Below are positions 6,131 through 8,141 of a stretch of DNA of 8,141 nucleotides, one piece after another. Position 1 is the stretch's first letter. Every line of letters begins with the position of its first letter. The translations under genes were made by a program, and so were the position numbers. Source of the DNA: Clostridiales bacterium. GTDB lineage: Bacteria > Bacillota > Clostridia > Lachnospirales > JAITVM01. The DNA lies in NCBI GenBank assembly GCA_031285815.1, contig JAITVM010000234.1, positions 1 to 8,141 on the forward strand, in the 5' to 3' direction. Below the pieces are notes generated by a model. That model searched no databases. It saw only the letters and a list, made by a program, of their open reading frames with translations, and was not told the origin of the DNA.

Positions 6131-7321
6131 TTAGCCTAAAAGCGATTTTGTATCCCTTGCAATAACTAATTCTTCGTTTGTTGGTATCAGTAATACTTTT
6201 ACTTTAGAATCGCCGGATGAAATAACAGTTAGTTTGCCGCGTACCGAATTCTTTTCGTTATCTATTTTAACACCCAAGTAGCTTAAATATGCACAAACCC
6301 TCTCCCTGCAGGATTTAGAGTTTTCGCCAAGGCCGGCGGTGAATACTATGGCGTCTACGCCGTTCATAGCGGCGGCATAAGCGCCAACATATTTAGCAAC
6401 CTTGTAATAATAAACGTCTAAAGCGGCGATAGCGCGTTTATCGCCTTTATCTGCGGCGGCTTCAACATCGCGGAAATCTGAAGAGACGCCGGATACGCCT
6501 AAGACGCCGGATTTTTTATTGAGTATGTTCTCGACTTGTTTAGTATCAAGGTTTTCTTTTTCTTCTAAGAAAGAAATTATAGCCGGGTCAATATCCCCTG
6601 AGCGGGTGCCCATTGCCAAGCCTTCAAGCGGTGTAAAGCCCATAGTAGTGTCAACGCTTTTGCCGCCGTCAACCGCACAGATGCTGGCGCCGTTGCCTAA
6701 GTGGCAAGTGATTATTTTTAAGCCCCCGATATCTTTGCCAAGCGCGCTGGCGGCTTCAGAAGAAACAAATTTATGGCTTGTACCATGGAAGCCGTACCTG
6801 CGTACTTTATATTTTTCATAATATTCGTAGGGCAGCGCATATAAATAAGATTTTTCCGGCATAGTCTGATGGAAGGCCGTATCAAAAACCGCTACCTGCT
6901 TAACGCCCGGCATAATTTCCTCAACGGCTTTAATGCCGATTAAGTTTGGCGGGTTATGAAGCGGTGCCAAAGGGATACAATCTTCAATAGCTTTTATTAC
7001 TTCATCAGTAATTACAACTGAGGAAGAAAAATATTCGCCGCCGTGGACAACCCTATGGCCAACTGCGTTTATTTCGTTTATGTCAGCTATTACGCCATGG
7101 TTTTTGTCCATCAAAGCGTCCATAACATATTTAATTGCGTCGGTATGGTTTTTCATTGGCATATCCGCGGCAAATTCTTCTTTGCCGGCCGGGCTGTGTT
7201 TCAAAAAGCCATCGATGCCGATCCGTTCGCAAAGGCCTTTAGCCAAAACGTTTTCATTATCCATATCTATAAATTGATATTTAAGTGACGAGCTGCCACA
7301 ATTCAAAACGAGTACCTTCAT
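6131..7321 (-). CDS. ackA: acetate kinase
   Basis: A complete acetate kinase of 396 residues, the usual length. It transfers the phosphate of acetyl phosphate to ADP, giving acetate and ATP, the energy-yielding last step of acetate fermentation in the cytoplasm; it also runs in reverse. It belongs to the ASKHA fold family. The N-terminal motif VLNCGSSSLKYQ (5-16) and GFHGTSHKFVS (177-187) are clear. Residues matching the well-studied Methanosarcina enzyme are all present: N7, R90, D147, H179, R240 (in MGTRSGDIDP) and E383 (in TNEELVIARDT). The ATG start has GGAGG ten bases upstream. It begins 28 nt after the pta stop, so pta-ackA is very probably one operon, and it ends just before a strong terminator. 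Nothing is truncated or odd. Confidence 0.99.
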   Translation of the reverse strand: MKVLVLNCGSSSLKYQFIDMDNENVLAKGLCERIGIDGFLKHSPAGKEEFAADMPMKNHTDAIKYVMDALMDKNHGVIADINEINAVGHRVVHGGEYFSSSVVITDEVIKAIEDCIPLAPLHNPPNLIGIKAVEEIMPGVKQVAVFDTAFHQTMPEKSYLYALPYEYYEKYKVRRYGFHGTSHKFVSSEAASALGKDIGGLKIITCHLGNGASICAVDGGKSVDTTMGFTPLEGLAMGTRSGDIDPAIISFLEEKENLDTKQVENILNKKSGVLGVSGVSSDFRDVEAAADKGDKRAIAALDVYYYKVAKYVGAYAAAMNGVDAIVFTAGLGENSKSCRERVCAYLSYLGVKIDNEKNSVRGKLTVISSGDSKVKVLLIPTNEELVIARDTKSLLG

Positions 7322-7349
7322 ATTTATTATGCCTCCAAAATTATCTGAT

Positions 7350-8141
7350 TTAGTTTACTTGTGCTTGTAACACAGTTATGGCAACAACACCAACGATATC
7401 GTTTGCCGAGCAGCCCCTGGAAAGGTCGTTAACCGGCTTCCTTATGCCTTGCAGCACAGGGCCATAGGCTTCCGCTTTCGCCAAACGCTCTACTAATTTG
7501 TAGCCGATATTGCCGGCATCCAAATTAGGGAATATTAAAACATTAGCTTTGCCGGCCGCCGGGCTATCCGGCGCTTTTTTAGCCGCGATATCCGGGACTA
7601 TGGCTGTGTCTAATTGGAACTCGCCATCTAATTTTAAATCCGGGGCTAATTCTTTTGCTATTTTTGTAGCTTCAACAACTTTGTCAACCAGCGTATGTTT
7701 CGCGCTGCCTTTTGAAGAATGGGAAAGCATAGCGATAACAGGCTCGCCGCCTACCAAGGCTTTAAAAGATTCCGCACTGGAGACTGCGATATTAGCAAGC
7801 TCTTCTGCATTTGGGTCTTGGTTAAGGCCGCAGTCCGCAAAAATAAAGATGCCGTCTTTGCCGTAATTGCAGTTTGGCACGTTCATAATAAAGAAGCTGG
7901 AAACTAATTTTGTGCCTTTGGCCGTTTTCAAAATCTGGAGCGATGGGCGCAAAACATTTGCGGTAGAGTTAACCGCACCGGCTACCATCCCATCTGCCAA
8001 GCCGCTATTAACAAGCATAACACCAAAATAAAGCGGGTCTAATAATAATTTAGCCGCTTCTTCTTTTGTCATGCCTTTACTTTTGCGGATCTCTACAAGC
8101 TCGCCAACCATTTTATCCATGTTTTCATATGATGCCGGGTT
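7350..8141 (-). CDS. pta: phosphate acetyltransferase, C-terminal 263 residues (5' part outside window)
   Basis: An open frame runs through the right edge, starting at NPASYENMDKMVGELVEIRK. The methionine at 8118-8120 is internal: the seven codons upstream of it stay open and match the family. The short single-domain form (about 330 residues) is likely, so roughly 70 residues should lie outside. Pta exchanges CoA for phosphate on acetyl-CoA to give acetyl phosphate, the substrate of the AckA encoded next. Family motifs are SGLADGMVAGAVNSTANVLR, the AMLSHSSKGSAKH segment, FPNLDAGNIGYKLVER, and the C-terminal NDLSRGCSANDIV. In that last motif the Ser-Arg pair and an Asp six residues after the Arg match the active-site S309, R310 and D316 of the Methanosarcina enzyme. 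The TAA stop is 28 nt before ackA. Its promoter is outside the window. Confidence 0.97.
   Translation of the reverse strand, partial: NPASYENMDKMVGELVEIRKSKGMTKEEAAKLLLDPLYFGVMLVNSGLADGMVAGAVNSTANVLRPSLQILKTAKGTKLVSSFFIMNVPNCNYGKDGIFIFADCGLNQDPNAEELANIAVSSAESFKALVGGEPVIAMLSHSSKGSAKHTLVDKVVEATKIAKELAPDLKLDGEFQLDTAIVPDIAAKKAPDSPAAGKANVLIFPNLDAGNIGYKLVERLAKAEAYGPVLQGIRKPVNDLSRGCSANDIVGVVAITVLQAQVN

Noticed and set aside
6425..6445. 7-bp inverted repeat (GGCGATA / TATCGCC) in ackA
   Set aside because: It lies in conserved coding sequence, has only TTT after it, and is no more than expected by chance from alanine, lysine and aspartate codons.
8118..8120. ATG as the start of pta
   Set aside because: Upstream codons remain open to the window edge and read like internal Pta sequence (NPASYEN), and the N-terminal part of the family would be missing.

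Overview
The window holds seven genes or gene ends and is almost fully coding. A flagellin 3' end lies on the plus strand at the left edge. Six genes lie on the minus strand, read right to left: pta (cut by the right edge), ackA, yceD (DUF177), rpmF, uvrB, uvrA. The organism looks like a flagellated, fermentative member of the Firmicutes, most likely Clostridia. The grounds are the phosphotransacetylase/acetate kinase pair beside DUF177 and L32, strong AGGAGG-type ribosome binding sites, the Gram-positive style of UvrA with an extra CPxC pair near residue 120, a zinc-ribbon (C+) L32, and moderately AT-rich DNA. I cannot name a genus.

Layout. 1-110: end of a flagellin gene, followed by a strong intrinsic terminator (155-191). 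242-3073: uvrA, convergent with flagellin. 3074-3236: a 163-nt gap between uvrB and uvrA, nearly filled by a long imperfect palindrome (about 3113-3234). 3237-5213: uvrB. 5214-5272: a short gap with a weak terminator-like hairpin after rpmF. 5273-5461: rpmF. 5467-5961: yceD, whose end overlaps the rpmF ribosome binding site. 5962-6130: a gap with a good terminator for ackA and presumably the yceD-rpmF promoter. 6131-7321: ackA. 7350-8141: the 3' part of pta. No gene-free stretch exceeds 300 bases.

How the genes work together. Pta and AckA convert acetyl-CoA through acetyl phosphate to acetate and ATP. YceD and L32 belong to 50S ribosome production. UvrB and UvrA are the damage-recognition parts of nucleotide excision repair; uvrC is not in the window. 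The order pta-ackA-yceD-rpmF is common in Firmicutes, where fatty-acid genes such as plsX usually follow; here uvrB-uvrA follow instead.

The genes themselves are ordinary and intact, and I see no new multi-gene system. The one structure that the genes do not explain is the palindromic element between uvrB and uvrA. It is either a small mobile or repetitive element or a structured RNA in the uvrBA transcript.
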